Counted from the first letter of the stretch, positions 35,371 through 44,941 are shown. The stretch is DNA of 64,000 nucleotides from UBA1672 sp964352665 (GCA_964352665.1 CAYGSJ010000005.1:131308-195307); one strand, 5' to 3'. Notes: generated from the sequence alone by a model not told the origin. Numbers and translations: made by a program.

Positions 35371-35413
35371 AGACGATATAAATCGCAAACGAAACAGTGA
35401 AGGATTACAAAAA

Positions 35414-36205
35414 ATGGGTGCGCATAAGTTTGCTCCAAAATCGATTATCATTACCGGTGCTTCCAGTGGTATAGGCCAGGCGCTAGCTGAGTATTATGCT
35501 GCATCGGGGGTAACCCTTGGTTTGATCGGCAGAGATAAGGGTCGTCTTCAAAATGTTGTGCAGACTTGCCTAGATAAAGGGGCGCAGGTTAGTAGCGCCA
35601 GCATAGATGTTACCGATCGCGAGGCTATGTCTGACTGGATTTTGGCGTTTGATGCCCAAAATGCAGTAGATATGGTTGTAGCAAATGCCGGTATTTCCGC
35701 GGGCACAGAAGGGGTGCTTGAGGGTGAGCCGCCAGAGCAGGTCAGGCGTGTGTTTGATGTTAATCTTAACGGTGTCCTCAATACCTTTGAACCGGTTCAA
35801 GCCAAAATGATTAAACGCAAAAGCGGAAGGCTTGTGATTATGAGCTCTCTTGCAGGTTATCGCGGATGGCCAGGGGCTCCAGCTTATTGTGGCTCCAAGG
35901 CGGCGGTTAAAGTTTACGGAGAATCGCTTCGCGGTGCTCTGAAGAAAACAGGTGTACATGTACATGTTGTATGCCCGGGCTTTGTTAAATCACGCATGAC
36001 AGATGTGAACAAATTTCCTATGCCATTTATGGTGGAGGCAGAACAGGCGGCAAAAATCATTGCCCGCAATGTGCAGAAAAATAAGGGCAGAATTGCTTTT
36101 CCGTTTCTTCCGGCCCTTGTATCATGGTTTGTAATGATCCTTCCCGATTGTCTTGGTCAGGCTTTCTTAGCAAAAACACCGTCCAAATCTTCTACCCAAC
36201 ATTAA
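35414..36205 (+). CDS. Short-chain dehydrogenase/reductase
   Basis: Classical SDR of 263 aa. The cofactor motif TGASSGIG is near residue 14-21, NAG at the NVNAG position (VVANAGIS), the catalytic serine in IMSSLAG and the YCGSKAA (YxxxK) active site are all present, so it should be an active NAD(P)-dependent oxidoreductase. The C-terminus is extended by an apolar segment (FPFLPALVSWFVMILPD) suggesting membrane association. GAAGGA lies 9 nt before ATG 35414. Substrate unknown. Confidence 0.9.
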   Translation: MGAHKFAPKSIIITGASSGIGQALAEYYAASGVTLGLIGRDKGRLQNVVQTCLDKGAQVSSASIDVTDREAMSDWILAFDAQNAVDMVVANAGISAGTEGVLEGEPPEQVRRVFDVNLNGVLNTFEPVQAKMIKRKSGRLVIMSSLAGYRGWPGAPAYCGSKAAVKVYGESLRGALKKTGVHVHVVCPGFVKSRMTDVNKFPMPFMVEAEQAAKIIARNVQKNKGRIAFPFLPALVSWFVMILPDCLGQAFLAKTPSKSSTQH

Positions 36206-36361
36206 AAATTAGAATTTTCTAATTTCCTCTTGATTGGTTTTTAAAATATGTTGTGAAATGTTCTTTGTTTTTTTATTACTTTTTAAAAAGAATAATTATA
36301 TTTTTATGAATAAAAAAGCAGTGTTTTGTTTTTGTTTATTAGGGTTGATGAGAATTATAAA

Positions 36362-36682
36362 ATGAACGTAAAAGAAGTAGTACGCAATGTGGATGACGCG
36401 GCAGGATTGTTAAAAGCGTTATCAAATGAAAAAAGGCTTCTTATAATTTGTGCGCTTTATCAGGGCGAAAAATCTGTTGGCGAGCTTGAGAATATTGTTG
36501 ATCTCAGCCAGTCTGCTTTGTCACAGCATTTGGCCAGACTGCGTAAAGACCATCTTGTCCAGACCAGACGTGATGCACAAACTATATTTTATTCGCTGGA
36601 TGAAAGCATGACGAACGGTGTTTTGAAATGTTTGTGCGAAATGTATGAGCCGGCAGAAAAAGTCCTGGCACAAAGCCATTAG
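36362..36682 (+). CDS. ArsR family transcriptional regulator
   Basis: A 106-aa winged-helix regulator: LLKALSNEKRLLIICAL forms the first helices, VGELENIVDLSQSALSQHLARLRKDHLV the HTH and recognition helix, and QTRRDAQTIFYSL the wing. No cysteine pair of the arsenic or metal type is present except for CLCEM near the C-terminus, so a metal-sensing role is possible but unproven. Upstream sequence is very AT-rich (36206-36361). The stop overlaps the GT9 gene by 4 nt. Target unknown. Confidence 0.9.
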   Translation: MNVKEVVRNVDDAAGLLKALSNEKRLLIICALYQGEKSVGELENIVDLSQSALSQHLARLRKDHLVQTRRDAQTIFYSLDESMTNGVLKCLCEMYEPAEKVLAQSH

Positions 36683-37641
36683 CCTCTGGTGTCCTTGGTA
36701 TCCAGAATTTCTCTGAACTTTTTGTAGACGGTATCAATTTCCAGATCTTCAAGATGATGCTTTTGCTGGATATGCACATTTTCACCTTTGGGGGCATGGC
36801 GGTCTGGATTGCTGAATCCTGAAAACAGGACAAGGCTGGGGCATCTTGTCGGGCCGATCATATGCATGGGGCCGGTATCATTACCAACTGCCGCAGTTGC
36901 TTTTTGTGCAAGCATTGCGACCTGGAAAAGAGAGGTTTTGGCGGTGAGGTCCAGCACTTCCGGGCAGATACCGGTAATAATTTCGGCAAGATCTTTCTCG
37001 GTTTCAGTGCCAAGCAGAATAACCTGATAGCCAAGCCTGCTTACTTTTTTGGCAAGCTGTCCATATTTTTCTGCATCCCACCGTTTGTAACTATGTTGTG
37101 GAGAGGACCCTGCTGCAAATAAAACATAAGGCTCGTTTATGGGGAAATCGGATAAATCTTCCTCCACCCACTCCAGCGTGTCTACTTCTATGCCTGTGAC
37201 ACCGGCCAGTCCAAGTGTTTGTCTATGTCCGTCAATTGCGTGGCCCGCGGTGCGTCCCGGTGATGTGTTTCTGTGTGATGCCCCTTTGGCAATACCAACC
37301 CATTCCGGTTTTTTGTTTGTAGGGAGAAGCTTGAAATATAAACAACTCCTATCATTATTCTGGAGATCATAGACACGGATAAAATTACCTTCGAGTAATT
37401 TTTTTCTTAGTGTGAACCAACCTAGAATATCTTTAAAGCCCGGCCTTTCATCTACCATAACGGAGTTAAAATAGCCGCATTTTTGTCCGAACTCTCTGAA
37501 AGGCTCTGTTGTCATGAGGGTTATATGAGCATCTTTATGTGCTTTTCGTATCGCAGCCATAGGGCCAAGAGCCTGAATAAAGTCACCAAGAGCACTTAAT
37601 TTTATAACGAGTATTTTTTCTTGATTATCCTGTTTTACCAT
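36679..37641 (-). CDS. Glycosyltransferase family 9 (heptosyltransferase-like)
   Basis: A 320-aa GT-B enzyme of the ADP-heptose:LPS heptosyltransferase family. N-terminal ILVIKLSALGDFIQALGPM and C-terminal VGNDTGPMHMIGPTRCPSLVLFSG are the two diagnostic blocks. Such enzymes add heptose to the inner LPS core at the cytoplasmic face. It starts 3 nt after the GT4 gene ends, so the two form an operon. The exact sugar cannot be read from sequence. Confidence 0.92.
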   Translation of the reverse strand: MVKQDNQEKILVIKLSALGDFIQALGPMAAIRKAHKDAHITLMTTEPFREFGQKCGYFNSVMVDERPGFKDILGWFTLRKKLLEGNFIRVYDLQNNDRSCLYFKLLPTNKKPEWVGIAKGASHRNTSPGRTAGHAIDGHRQTLGLAGVTGIEVDTLEWVEEDLSDFPINEPYVLFAAGSSPQHSYKRWDAEKYGQLAKKVSRLGYQVILLGTETEKDLAEIITGICPEVLDLTAKTSLFQVAMLAQKATAAVGNDTGPMHMIGPTRCPSLVLFSGFSNPDRHAPKGENVHIQQKHHLEDLEIDTVYKKFREILDTKDTRG

Positions 37642-37644
37642 TTG

Positions 37645-38871
37645 TCATTCTGCAGCTTCAGTGCTGTTTTGTGGTTGCCCCTTAGCTGTTCCCTGAAAGG
37701 GGTCCGATTTTTTAGGAGCGACCATGGACCTCTGTAAAAGCTCCGCATAAACGCCGAGTGTTTTATCGGCCATAATTTCTTTTGTAAAATTGGCGGCAAC
37801 ATGGGCCATAGATCGTGTGGCAAGAATGGCTCTTTGTCCGGCATCCAGAGAGAGGGCCTCTAAAATAGCGTTGGCAAGAGGATCAGGATCTCCAGGCGGA
37901 ACATGCCAGCCTGTTTCTCCTCTGATGATCGTTTCGCGGGCGCCGCCGTGATCACTCGCAATGATTGGTCTGCCCATGGCTTGTGCCTCTACGGGCACAC
38001 GACCAAATCCTTCCGGATCAGTAGATGCAGAAACAACAACAGTGGCAAGCATATAAGCGGCAGGCATGTCCTGGCATTGATCGACGATGCGCATCTGTGT
38101 GCCCAATCCCTTTTCCTCGATCGTTTGTTCAAGTTCTTGCCTGTAATCCGCGCGCCCCTGATCAGAACCAATCATCACACAAAAAACATCAGAGCGGCGT
38201 ATTTTTGCCATCGCATCGATTAAAACATGATGCCCTTTCCACCGTGTAAGACGCGCCGGCATCATGATAATGTTGGCGCCGTCGGGAATGCGCCATTGGG
38301 TCGCCAGTTTAATCATGCGTTCAGCATTGACGGCTGTAGGATGAAATTTTTCGATCGGGATACCGCGGTGAATTGTACGGATGCGCTCGGCAGGAACATC
38401 ATAGTTCTGCATGAGGTACTGGGCCACGTAGTCGGATATGGCGATGACAAGCTCACCCTGTGCGATGGACTTATTATAAAAATGTTTTGCTTTGTTCGTG
38501 ATGTTATAGGGAGCATGACAAGTTGTAACAAAACGGGCATTGGTACCTTTACAGGCGCGCCAAGCGCTCCAGGCCGGTGCACGGCTTCTGGCGTGGACAA
38601 TGCCAACGTCGTAGCGTTTGATTAGTTTTCTAATCTGGCTGATATTTTTAAGCATCACTGCAGGGTTTTTGCTATGGACCGGCATATCAATATGGATGGC
38701 GCCAATTCTAGAGAGTTCGGAAACACGGTAGCCCCCGTTTGATATAACAATTGCCTGTGCCTTGGCGCGTACTATCTCCGTTGCAATATCAATACAGCCC
38801 TGTTCGGCCCCACCAGCGCCAAGCTCGGGGATAATCTGCATGATAACGGGTTGCCTTGATACAGTGCTCAT
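37645..38871 (-). CDS. Glycosyltransferase family 4
   Basis: A 408-aa retaining GT-B transferase. The N-terminal acceptor domain begins with MQIIPELGAGGAEQGCIDIA, and the donor-binding region has VVSASTDPEGFGRVPVEAQAMG, the EGFGxxxxEA motif of GT4. It pairs with the GT9 gene 3 nt downstream, pointing to lipopolysaccharide core or capsule synthesis. The C-terminal ~30 residues are Pro/Lys/Gln-rich and probably disordered. Confidence 0.93.
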   Translation of the reverse strand: MSTVSRQPVIMQIIPELGAGGAEQGCIDIATEIVRAKAQAIVISNGGYRVSELSRIGAIHIDMPVHSKNPAVMLKNISQIRKLIKRYDVGIVHARSRAPAWSAWRACKGTNARFVTTCHAPYNITNKAKHFYNKSIAQGELVIAISDYVAQYLMQNYDVPAERIRTIHRGIPIEKFHPTAVNAERMIKLATQWRIPDGANIIMMPARLTRWKGHHVLIDAMAKIRRSDVFCVMIGSDQGRADYRQELEQTIEEKGLGTQMRIVDQCQDMPAAYMLATVVVSASTDPEGFGRVPVEAQAMGRPIIASDHGGARETIIRGETGWHVPPGDPDPLANAILEALSLDAGQRAILATRSMAHVAANFTKEIMADKTLGVYAELLQRSMVAPKKSDPFQGTAKGQPQNSTEAAE

Positions 38872-38990
38872 TCGTACAAAATAGTCATGTTTTCGGCTCG
38901 TGGAAAGATTTTTTACAATTGTGTCCTTGTTATTCCTGTGCCTATATTTCAGAGAATTACAAATAATTGATGATGGAATAAGGAGTTATT

Positions 38991-39746
38991 GTGACCATTT
39001 CCTATTTTACAAGTAGCAGTGGATTGAATTTAGCCTATGTACATATAAGGGCAACGCAAGAAGGACAGCATCTTCCCGCTGTTATGTTCTTAGGTGGTTT
39101 TAAATCCGACATGGAAGGCACAAAAGCGCTGTATCTTGAGGATAAGTGCCGTATTCGGGGGCAGGAATTTGTCCGTTTTGATTATTCTGGCCACGGCGAA
39201 TCGGATGGGGCGTTTGTAGATGGCACAATTGGATCATGGATGCGGGATGCACAGGCGATTCTTGATAATTTAGTTGAGCGGGATTGTATTTTAGTGGGCT
39301 CTTCAATGGGGGGATGGATCTCTCTCTTATTACTTTTGGAATGTCCCGAGAGGATAAAAGGTGTCATAGGGATTGCTGCTGCTCCTGATTTTACCCGTGA
39401 TGTTGAAAATCAGATGAGCAAAGACCAGCGTGAAATGATGGAAACTCTGGGCAGGCTGGAAATTGAAAATGATTATAGCAATGAACCCTATATTTTTACC
39501 AAGGCACTAATTGAGGATGGCCGCAAGAACAGTTTATTAACTGATACGTACCGTATAGATGTTCCAATCGTTCTGATTCAAGGGAAACAGGACGAAGATG
39601 TTTCTTGGGAAAAGGCAAATAAAATTAAGGAATGTTTTAAGGGGCCAAGCACAGAAGTGATCTTTATCGACGATGGCGACCATCGTTTGTCACGTGAAGA
39701 AGATTTGGTTTTGATTGATAGGCAGGTGTTGAAATTAAGCGTGTAG
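38991..39746 (+). CDS. Alpha/beta hydrolase
   Basis: A 251-aa serine hydrolase. Nucleophile elbow GSSMGG (VGSSMGGWIS), an aspartate in IQGKQDEDVSWE and the histidine in DDGDHRLSRE give a complete catalytic triad; the oxyanion region is LGGFKSDMEGTKA. This matches the palmitoyl-thioesterase/ABHD10-like set of bacterial hydrolases (YPFR-type lid absent). The start is GTG 38991 behind AAGGAG. No signal peptide. It converges on the next gene with 4 nt between stops. Confidence 0.88.
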   Translation: MTISYFTSSSGLNLAYVHIRATQEGQHLPAVMFLGGFKSDMEGTKALYLEDKCRIRGQEFVRFDYSGHGESDGAFVDGTIGSWMRDAQAILDNLVERDCILVGSSMGGWISLLLLLECPERIKGVIGIAAAPDFTRDVENQMSKDQREMMETLGRLEIENDYSNEPYIFTKALIEDGRKNSLLTDTYRIDVPIVLIQGKQDEDVSWEKANKIKECFKGPSTEVIFIDDGDHRLSREEDLVLIDRQVLKLSV

Positions 39747-39750
39747 CTTA

Positions 39751-40311
39751 TCAGCCTTTCATTTTTTTCTGCCTCATTTTTTTCTGATGGCGCATTTTTT
39801 TGTATTTAGCCAGTTTTTCGTCACTGCTTTTTTCACCGAAAAATTTGCGTAACAATATATCAAGTATGAAGACAAAGGCTGCGAAGCTGGCGAATACAAA
39901 AACAGCGGTTTGTTCTAGCAGGAAACCAATTATTTTTTGTAATGTGCTAGCCTGTTTTTCAATGAGGGTCTTTTCGTGTGTGACAATCATTTTTTCACCG
40001 GTTTCCGTAGATTCTTGTGTAAACCCCTCCATGTAATCTACATTTGGATCTATATCTTCCTTGGATTGTTGAGGCGCGCCCCCTTGCATGAAATCGTCTT
40101 TGATAGGGTTTAGCTCTTCGAGGGTATGTCCAAGTTCCTGAACTTTTATCTTCCATTGATCGTGGCTTTCCTTGTGATACTTGTCCCACAAAGCGCCGAC
40201 ATCAGATAAACGAAATCCTTTGTCTGGATTTTCACTAAATATGTAGGCATCGTGGGCGAGCACCGCGATAGGGGGAATCATAACCAGCAGTAGTATAAAT
40301 TTTCGTAACAT
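39751..40311 (-). CDS. Exported membrane protein with basic tail (186 aa)
   Basis: Starts with a signal-like segment (LRKFILLLVMIPPIAVLAHD), followed by a soluble, probably periplasmic region (about 20-125), one transmembrane helix near 133-155 (TAVFVFASFAAFVFILDILL) and a strongly basic cytoplasmic C-terminus ending in repeated KKMRQKKM-type units. Unknown family. The topology with a Lys/Arg/Met tail suggests contact with nucleic acid, ribosomes or the inner leaflet. Confidence 0.65.
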   Translation of the reverse strand: MLRKFILLLVMIPPIAVLAHDAYIFSENPDKGFRLSDVGALWDKYHKESHDQWKIKVQELGHTLEELNPIKDDFMQGGAPQQSKEDIDPNVDYMEGFTQESTETGEKMIVTHEKTLIEKQASTLQKIIGFLLEQTAVFVFASFAAFVFILDILLRKFFGEKSSDEKLAKYKKMRHQKKMRQKKMKG

Positions 40312-40466
40312 TGAGCATCCGAATAAAAGTTTAATCGCCGGTCAGTTTATCAGTCTATTTCCAGTTCGAAAAGGAATGACTTTTCTTTTCAACAGATGGG
40401 GAGTATTTACACTCGGTTTATTTTACCTCTATATAGACGAGGGATACATATATTCAAGGGATTTAG

Positions 40467-41552
40467 ATGGTGTCTATACAAAATGATTTGTCTCTTTTAG
40501 AAGAGCTTTTAGGAGATTCAAAAGGGGCGAACACGCTTTTTAATGCAGGACCTTACTGGCAGATATACAGCCAGAGAACTGCACAAGCCATAAAGCATGA
40601 AGGCCTTGAAAATTTCAGGGATAACACAGCAATTGTAAAGGGTTATGGTGATAATTTTACAACCAATCCTTTTGATGTCATGCCCAGAAACTCCAAGGGG
40701 TATTTGCTTCATGCGCTCATGGAAAAAACACCTTTTGTAGACAAGGTTTTAGAGACTTATCAAAAGCATATAAGGGCCCTTCGTGATCAACTGATTAGGG
40801 CCAATGGTGAATGGCTGGTTGCTAAATACGCCGATGTTTTAAAAAAGTATCAGGACGTTCTTGCTGGTATGGATACTACAATCGGCAAGCCCTGCCAGAC
40901 ATTGGATTACAATGGTCATGCCCTGGCCTTTTCATATATTAATCAGCTCCACCGCCTTGATTTATTCCTGAACCAGAATGTTTTCAAAAAGGCGAAGGTG
41001 CTTGTAGAAATTGGCGGAGGGATCGGGATCAATGCCCATCTTGTTAATGCAATTTGTCCGGAAATAGAAAAGATTATTTATATTGATATCAGTCCTGTTT
41101 TGTATGTTGGAACCCAGCACTTAAAGGCGGCAACAGGCGATGTCTATGATTATGCGCGCTATAAAAAGGAGCAACCGAAATCGCTGGATCAAATCAAGGA
41201 AAAAATTATATGCCTGCCACCATGGTGTCTGGATGCGCTCGATTTTAAATGGGATGTTTGTTGGAATTCCAACTCGTTTCAGGAAATGACAGAAGCGCAA
41301 ATCCAGTATTATCTAGGGGCTCTTGAGGAACGAGCGGCTCCCGATGCGGCTTATGCGCTGATTTACTACAAAGGCAATAACGATAGCATCAGTTTTGATC
41401 GTTTTAAGGATTTTTGTAGTCTTCCGCTGAATGTTTTTAATGAAGAGGATTATTATTTTTACGCCACGGCAAAAGCAGGCGATGTTTCTGTTTCTCCCAA
41501 ACCTTCAACAGCGCCCAAGCAAGAGCCATCCCGAGAGAGGCTTGCAGGATAA
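40467..41552 (+). CDS. Putative sugar O-methyltransferase
   Basis: A 361-aa protein with a methyltransferase core: VEIGGGIGINAHL is the SAM loop, IIYIDISPVLY the following acidic strand and WNSNSFQEMTEAQIQYYL the later active-site region. This pattern matches the putative sugar O-methyltransferase family (TIGR04371) found in polysaccharide clusters, consistent with the surrounding glycosyltransferases. The last 38 codons lie inside the converging membrane transferase gene, so the true C-terminus deserves attention. AAGGGA precedes the ATG. Confidence 0.85.
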   Translation: MVSIQNDLSLLEELLGDSKGANTLFNAGPYWQIYSQRTAQAIKHEGLENFRDNTAIVKGYGDNFTTNPFDVMPRNSKGYLLHALMEKTPFVDKVLETYQKHIRALRDQLIRANGEWLVAKYADVLKKYQDVLAGMDTTIGKPCQTLDYNGHALAFSYINQLHRLDLFLNQNVFKKAKVLVEIGGGIGINAHLVNAICPEIEKIIYIDISPVLYVGTQHLKAATGDVYDYARYKKEQPKSLDQIKEKIICLPPWCLDALDFKWDVCWNSNSFQEMTEAQIQYYLGALEERAAPDAAYALIYYKGNNDSISFDRFKDFCSLPLNVFNEEDYYFYATAKAGDVSVSPKPSTAPKQEPSRERLAG

Positions 41553-42876
41553 TATTGTAGCGCGGTATATTCACCGTCGCAAAGCCGTGCAGGCCAAGCA
41601 TAAACCATGGCGGTATTGAATAGAGAATATAGTCGTATTTACGTTTTCTGAATCCCTTATAAGCGAGGAAAAGAAACGCAATATAGGGAAAGAAAATCCA
41701 AAGCTCAAAAACCCACATGCCCCTGAATATAAGAGGGAAAGTCACAATAATATGTTTGGGAAGGTCTGACAGTACATAGTTTTTAAGAAGATAAGACAGG
41801 TGTTTTTCATGGCTTCCCGCTTCTTCCAGAGTCTTTTTTCTAAGAACCTGATTTCCGTATTGGTAGAAACTTTCGGGGTCATCCCAACTCCATCGTCTAT
41901 AGGAGTCTTTGGCGAAAAGTTTTTTTGCCAGATTATCACCTTCTTTCGGAATGCCGTAAATCCACGATACCCACCACTCATCCCAGTTCATATCGTTATA
42001 GGCAACGCGCTGGGATAATGTGAAAGGCCCATAACCAAAAGTGATGGCAGTATGATCCAGTATTATGTGGTTACGGTACACCCACGGCCCCGTGACGGCA
42101 CAAATAGCAATAACAGTAACGACTAAAAGCTGTAGGGTTTTGCATCCCTTGTTTTTTAACAATAGAAAAATCCCAAGTCCAAAAAAGGCAAAGGACATGG
42201 CATAAACCAGATATAAAAAAGACGGTTTTGTAAGGATCAACGCTCCCGTCATTAATCCAGTTAATGCTGCCCATAAGATTTTCTTTTCTTGCCAGCTCAA
42301 GATCAGAAAATAACACGACATGTAAAATAGAGGCAGTATAAGCGCTTCTGCCATCACGATGCTGGCGTAATAGGCAAGCGTCCCCAATGTCACTACTAAA
42401 AACGTCGCAAGATACGCCAAATCTTTCCGGTTAAATAATGTAAGCGCTGTCAGCCATATAAAAACGGCAGAAAGCGCGCCGAGAAGACTTTGTACAACCC
42501 ATAAAACAGTGAAGTTAAGAGGGCATTGTTTTTCGATGATATCGGGGCGAATTAGATCGATAGAACATTGGAATGTTCTCTTTAAATCGTCACTCGCCCA
42601 TATCAGGCCAGTTAAAAATGCAGGATAGAGCGGGGCAAAAAACATGCCTTCTTTATTCGGACCGGGGGGCAAGACGGTGTTCTTGAAATTTCCGTCCTCG
42701 TAAACACCGTTTTCCAGTAAGGGCATGGCAACGGCCATATAGGTGATGTTGTCTGCGTAAGGTGTTTCTTTTTCAAGGAAATAAAGCTGTATGACGATAA
42801 TCAGAAAGGACACTGCAAAGACTGTCAAGATGTTGACAGAGGGCCTCTTAAATCCTTGAAAGAAAAGGGAAGACAT
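41437..42876 (-). CDS. Glycosyltransferase family 39-like membrane protein
   Basis: A 479-aa polytopic protein with about ten hydrophobic helices. The first periplasmic loop has the PMT/ArnT-type acidic motif context YADNITYMAVAMPLLENGVY and GMFFAPLYPAFLTGLIW. GT-C enzymes of this type transfer sugars from polyprenyl-phosphate carriers to lipids, glycans or proteins at the periplasmic face. The C-terminus ends with a basic stretch (RKNNNPLH). It overlaps the converging methyltransferase gene by 116 nt, unusually long for two real genes. Confidence 0.83.
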   Translation of the reverse strand: MSSLFFQGFKRPSVNILTVFAVSFLIIVIQLYFLEKETPYADNITYMAVAMPLLENGVYEDGNFKNTVLPPGPNKEGMFFAPLYPAFLTGLIWASDDLKRTFQCSIDLIRPDIIEKQCPLNFTVLWVVQSLLGALSAVFIWLTALTLFNRKDLAYLATFLVVTLGTLAYYASIVMAEALILPLFYMSCYFLILSWQEKKILWAALTGLMTGALILTKPSFLYLVYAMSFAFFGLGIFLLLKNKGCKTLQLLVVTVIAICAVTGPWVYRNHIILDHTAITFGYGPFTLSQRVAYNDMNWDEWWVSWIYGIPKEGDNLAKKLFAKDSYRRWSWDDPESFYQYGNQVLRKKTLEEAGSHEKHLSYLLKNYVLSDLPKHIIVTFPLIFRGMWVFELWIFFPYIAFLFLAYKGFRKRKYDYILYSIPPWFMLGLHGFATVNIPRYNIILQASLGMALAWALLKVWEKQKHRLLLPWRKNNNPLH

Positions 42877-43006
42877 AATGACAACCTTGCTCCTGCTTCT
42901 GGGTCTGTTTAAATCCGGTGCAGCCTAGCAAAGAACGCCTCATTCGGAAAGCCGGGACTTGTATTTTTGATTTTTTCTGTCTATTGTGCGCGCACGCAAA
43001 TGGTAG

Positions 43007-43096
43007 GGTGACGTGGCCGAGTGGCTTAAGGCGCACGCTTGGAAAGCGTGTTTACGTTAACGCGTAACGAGGGTTCGAATCCCTCCGTCACCGCCA
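43007..43096 (+). tRNA. tRNA-Ser(GGA)
   Basis: Complete class II tRNA of 90 nt including an encoded CCA end (43094-43096). The acceptor stem GGTGACG pairs with CGTCACC, the D-loop carries GGCTTAAGG, the anticodon loop CTTGGAAAG reads GGA (Ser UCC/UCU), there is a long variable arm, and the T arm is GAGGGTTCGAATCCCTC. It marks the left edge of the accessory region. Confidence 0.97.
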
Positions 43097-43259
43097 GCTA
43101 GTCTGCCCTTCCACCACTTCATGAGAATATTGCGCTCTACGCCCCGCCGCGGCGGCGGTTCAGGCTATCGCTTTTCTTGACCTTTCACTGAGAATTTTAA
43201 AATCATCCTTAAATCTGCCATTTCTCTCATGCGCAAAAAACGCGGAAGGTCGAGGTCAC

Positions 43260-43400
43260 ATTTCCCAGCTAGCTGGGAAATTACAGGGAAATTTTTGAAT
43301 TTTTAAGGCTAAATCAGATGAGAATCTAGCCGTACATTACGGATAGCAAGAGTTACGGTTGAATTGTCTTTAAAATTAACTGGGAAATGTAGGGAATTAT
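43260..43400. repeat. Palindrome and GGGAAAT direct repeats next to the recombinase
   Basis: A perfect 22-bp palindrome occupies 43260-43281, centred on AGCTAGCT with GGGAAAT arms. Its right arm starts a direct repeat, CTGGGAAATTACAGGGAAAT at 43273-43292, echoed by CTGGGAAATGTAGGGAATT at 43380-43398, just beyond the 3' end of the recombinase gene. Position next to a serine recombinase suggests an attachment-site or recombinase-binding role. From 43097 to 43396 I see no gene. Confidence 0.5.
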
Positions 43401-44941
43401 TGGCTCAGAAATTTGAAACTTTCCTGAATACATTGGTTGACGTAATTCTCACCATGACTGCCCTTTTTAGCAATATTTTTTAAAGCTGCTCCGGCGAAAT
43501 GTTCATCGCGCCAGATGATACCTCTGACAATACGTTTCAATTGATCGGCGGGTAAGTCAAGTGGATCTTTGTTTTTACGGTTTTCACTGTCTATGATGAT
43601 GGCTCCGTTTTTACCGCGGTTGGTTCTGAATGCGGTTGTGATAACAATTTCTTTTGCCGTTGGGGTGTTGATTGATATTTTGGAGTGTTTGGCAATGTCT
43701 TTTCTAAGTTTTTCGGCGTTTATCCTGATTTCCAAGGCATTAGAGCTAACCGTTATTTTGCTGACGATCGTTCTTATAAAGCCGCTGCGAACAGGGATCA
43801 GGTTCAGCATGAGCCAGTGTAGATGCTTTTCCGGTGTTTCAGGAAAAGCGCTTTGCCACATATCAAGATTTTCCAGCCAATCTTTGATGGCATCTATAAC
43901 AGTTTTCTCAATTTCATGTGCTGGAATTCTGGCCATGATCCCTTTGGGGTGATCACGATATTGAATGAGATTTTGGCTGATATAATAGCTGTAGCGATTG
44001 CCTTTCTTGGCTGTGTAGGTCGGGCTGTAAATCACGTCATCACAATCATAGAGCAGACCTTGCAGCAAGCATCCGCTTTTGCCGCGCTCATTTTTTTTAA
44101 TGGATGTGTTGGCGTTAAGTTGTTTTTGTACCTGTTCAAAAACCTCCTTATCAATGATGCCGTCATGTAGGCCATCATAAATTTGATCTTTGTGCCGTAC
44201 CTTTCCAACATAAAGGGGGTTTTGAAGAATCTGATGGAGGTGGCCGCGGCTTAAATTAGCGCCACCATATGTTCGTTTTTTTTGGGATATCCGTATGGGT
44301 GTTTTAAAGCCTTGTTTAGCAACGCGGTCTTTCAGGCGACGTACTGAACCGCATTTCAAGTATTCTTCAAAAATGAATCGCGCCGTTTCCATTTCATCCG
44401 GATGCGGCAAAAGCTTTTTATCAATGCGCTGATACCCGAGCGGCGGAAATCCACCCATCCACATTCCACGTTTTTTACTGGCGGCGATCTTATCGCGAAT
44501 ACGTTCACTGGTGACTTCGCGTTCAAATTGCGCGAAGCTGAGCAGCATGTTGAGTGTTAGGCGCCCCATGCTGGTTGTGGTGTTAAAGCTCTGTGTGACG
44601 GATACAAATGTCACATCATGGGCATCGAATATTTCGACCAACTTTGAAAAATCCATAAGGGAGCGCGTCAAACGATCAATTTTGTAAACAACGACGGTTT
44701 GAATTTTACCGGCTTTAATATCATCCATAAGAGCTTTTAATCCGGGACGCTCCATATTGCCGCCGCTATATCCGCCATCATCATATTCTTGTTTTACCAC
44801 TTGCCAGCCCTCAGCTTTCTGACTGGTGATATATGCCTCGCAAGCTTCGCGCTGTGCATGCAACGTATTGAAATCTTGATCCAGCCCTTCTTCGGTTGAT
44901 TTGCGTGTATAGATTGCGCAGTTTTTTATCTCTTGTTTCAT
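43397..44941 (-). CDS. Large serine recombinase
   Basis: Site-specific integrase/resolvase of 514 aa. The N-terminal resolvase domain (about 6-155) carries the catalytic serine S15 in YTRKSTEEG, the arginine-rich active site VVYKIDRLTRS and the long E helix FEREVTSERIRDKI. A recombinase domain (about 165-270, GFPPLGYQ and LHQILQNPLYVGKV) and a coiled-coil/zinc-ribbon region follow, with a single cysteine pair (GCLLQGLLYDC). Its start overlaps the DUF2924 gene by 4 nt. Most likely the integrase of the island. Confidence 0.95.
   Translation of the reverse strand: MKQEIKNCAIYTRKSTEEGLDQDFNTLHAQREACEAYITSQKAEGWQVVKQEYDDGGYSGGNMERPGLKALMDDIKAGKIQTVVVYKIDRLTRSLMDFSKLVEIFDAHDVTFVSVTQSFNTTTSMGRLTLNMLLSFAQFEREVTSERIRDKIAASKKRGMWMGGFPPLGYQRIDKKLLPHPDEMETARFIFEEYLKCGSVRRLKDRVAKQGFKTPIRISQKKRTYGGANLSRGHLHQILQNPLYVGKVRHKDQIYDGLHDGIIDKEVFEQVQKQLNANTSIKKNERGKSGCLLQGLLYDCDDVIYSPTYTAKKGNRYSYYISQNLIQYRDHPKGIMARIPAHEIEKTVIDAIKDWLENLDMWQSAFPETPEKHLHWLMLNLIPVRSGFIRTIVSKITVSSNALEIRINAEKLRKDIAKHSKISINTPTAKEIVITTAFRTNRGKNGAIIIDSENRKNKDPLDLPADQLKRIVRGIIWRDEHFAGAALKNIAKKGSHGENYVNQCIQESFKFLSQ

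Noticed and set aside
43140..43165. GC-rich CCGCCGCGG palindrome as a tRNA terminator
   Set aside because: No T run follows, so it does not look like a rho-independent terminator.
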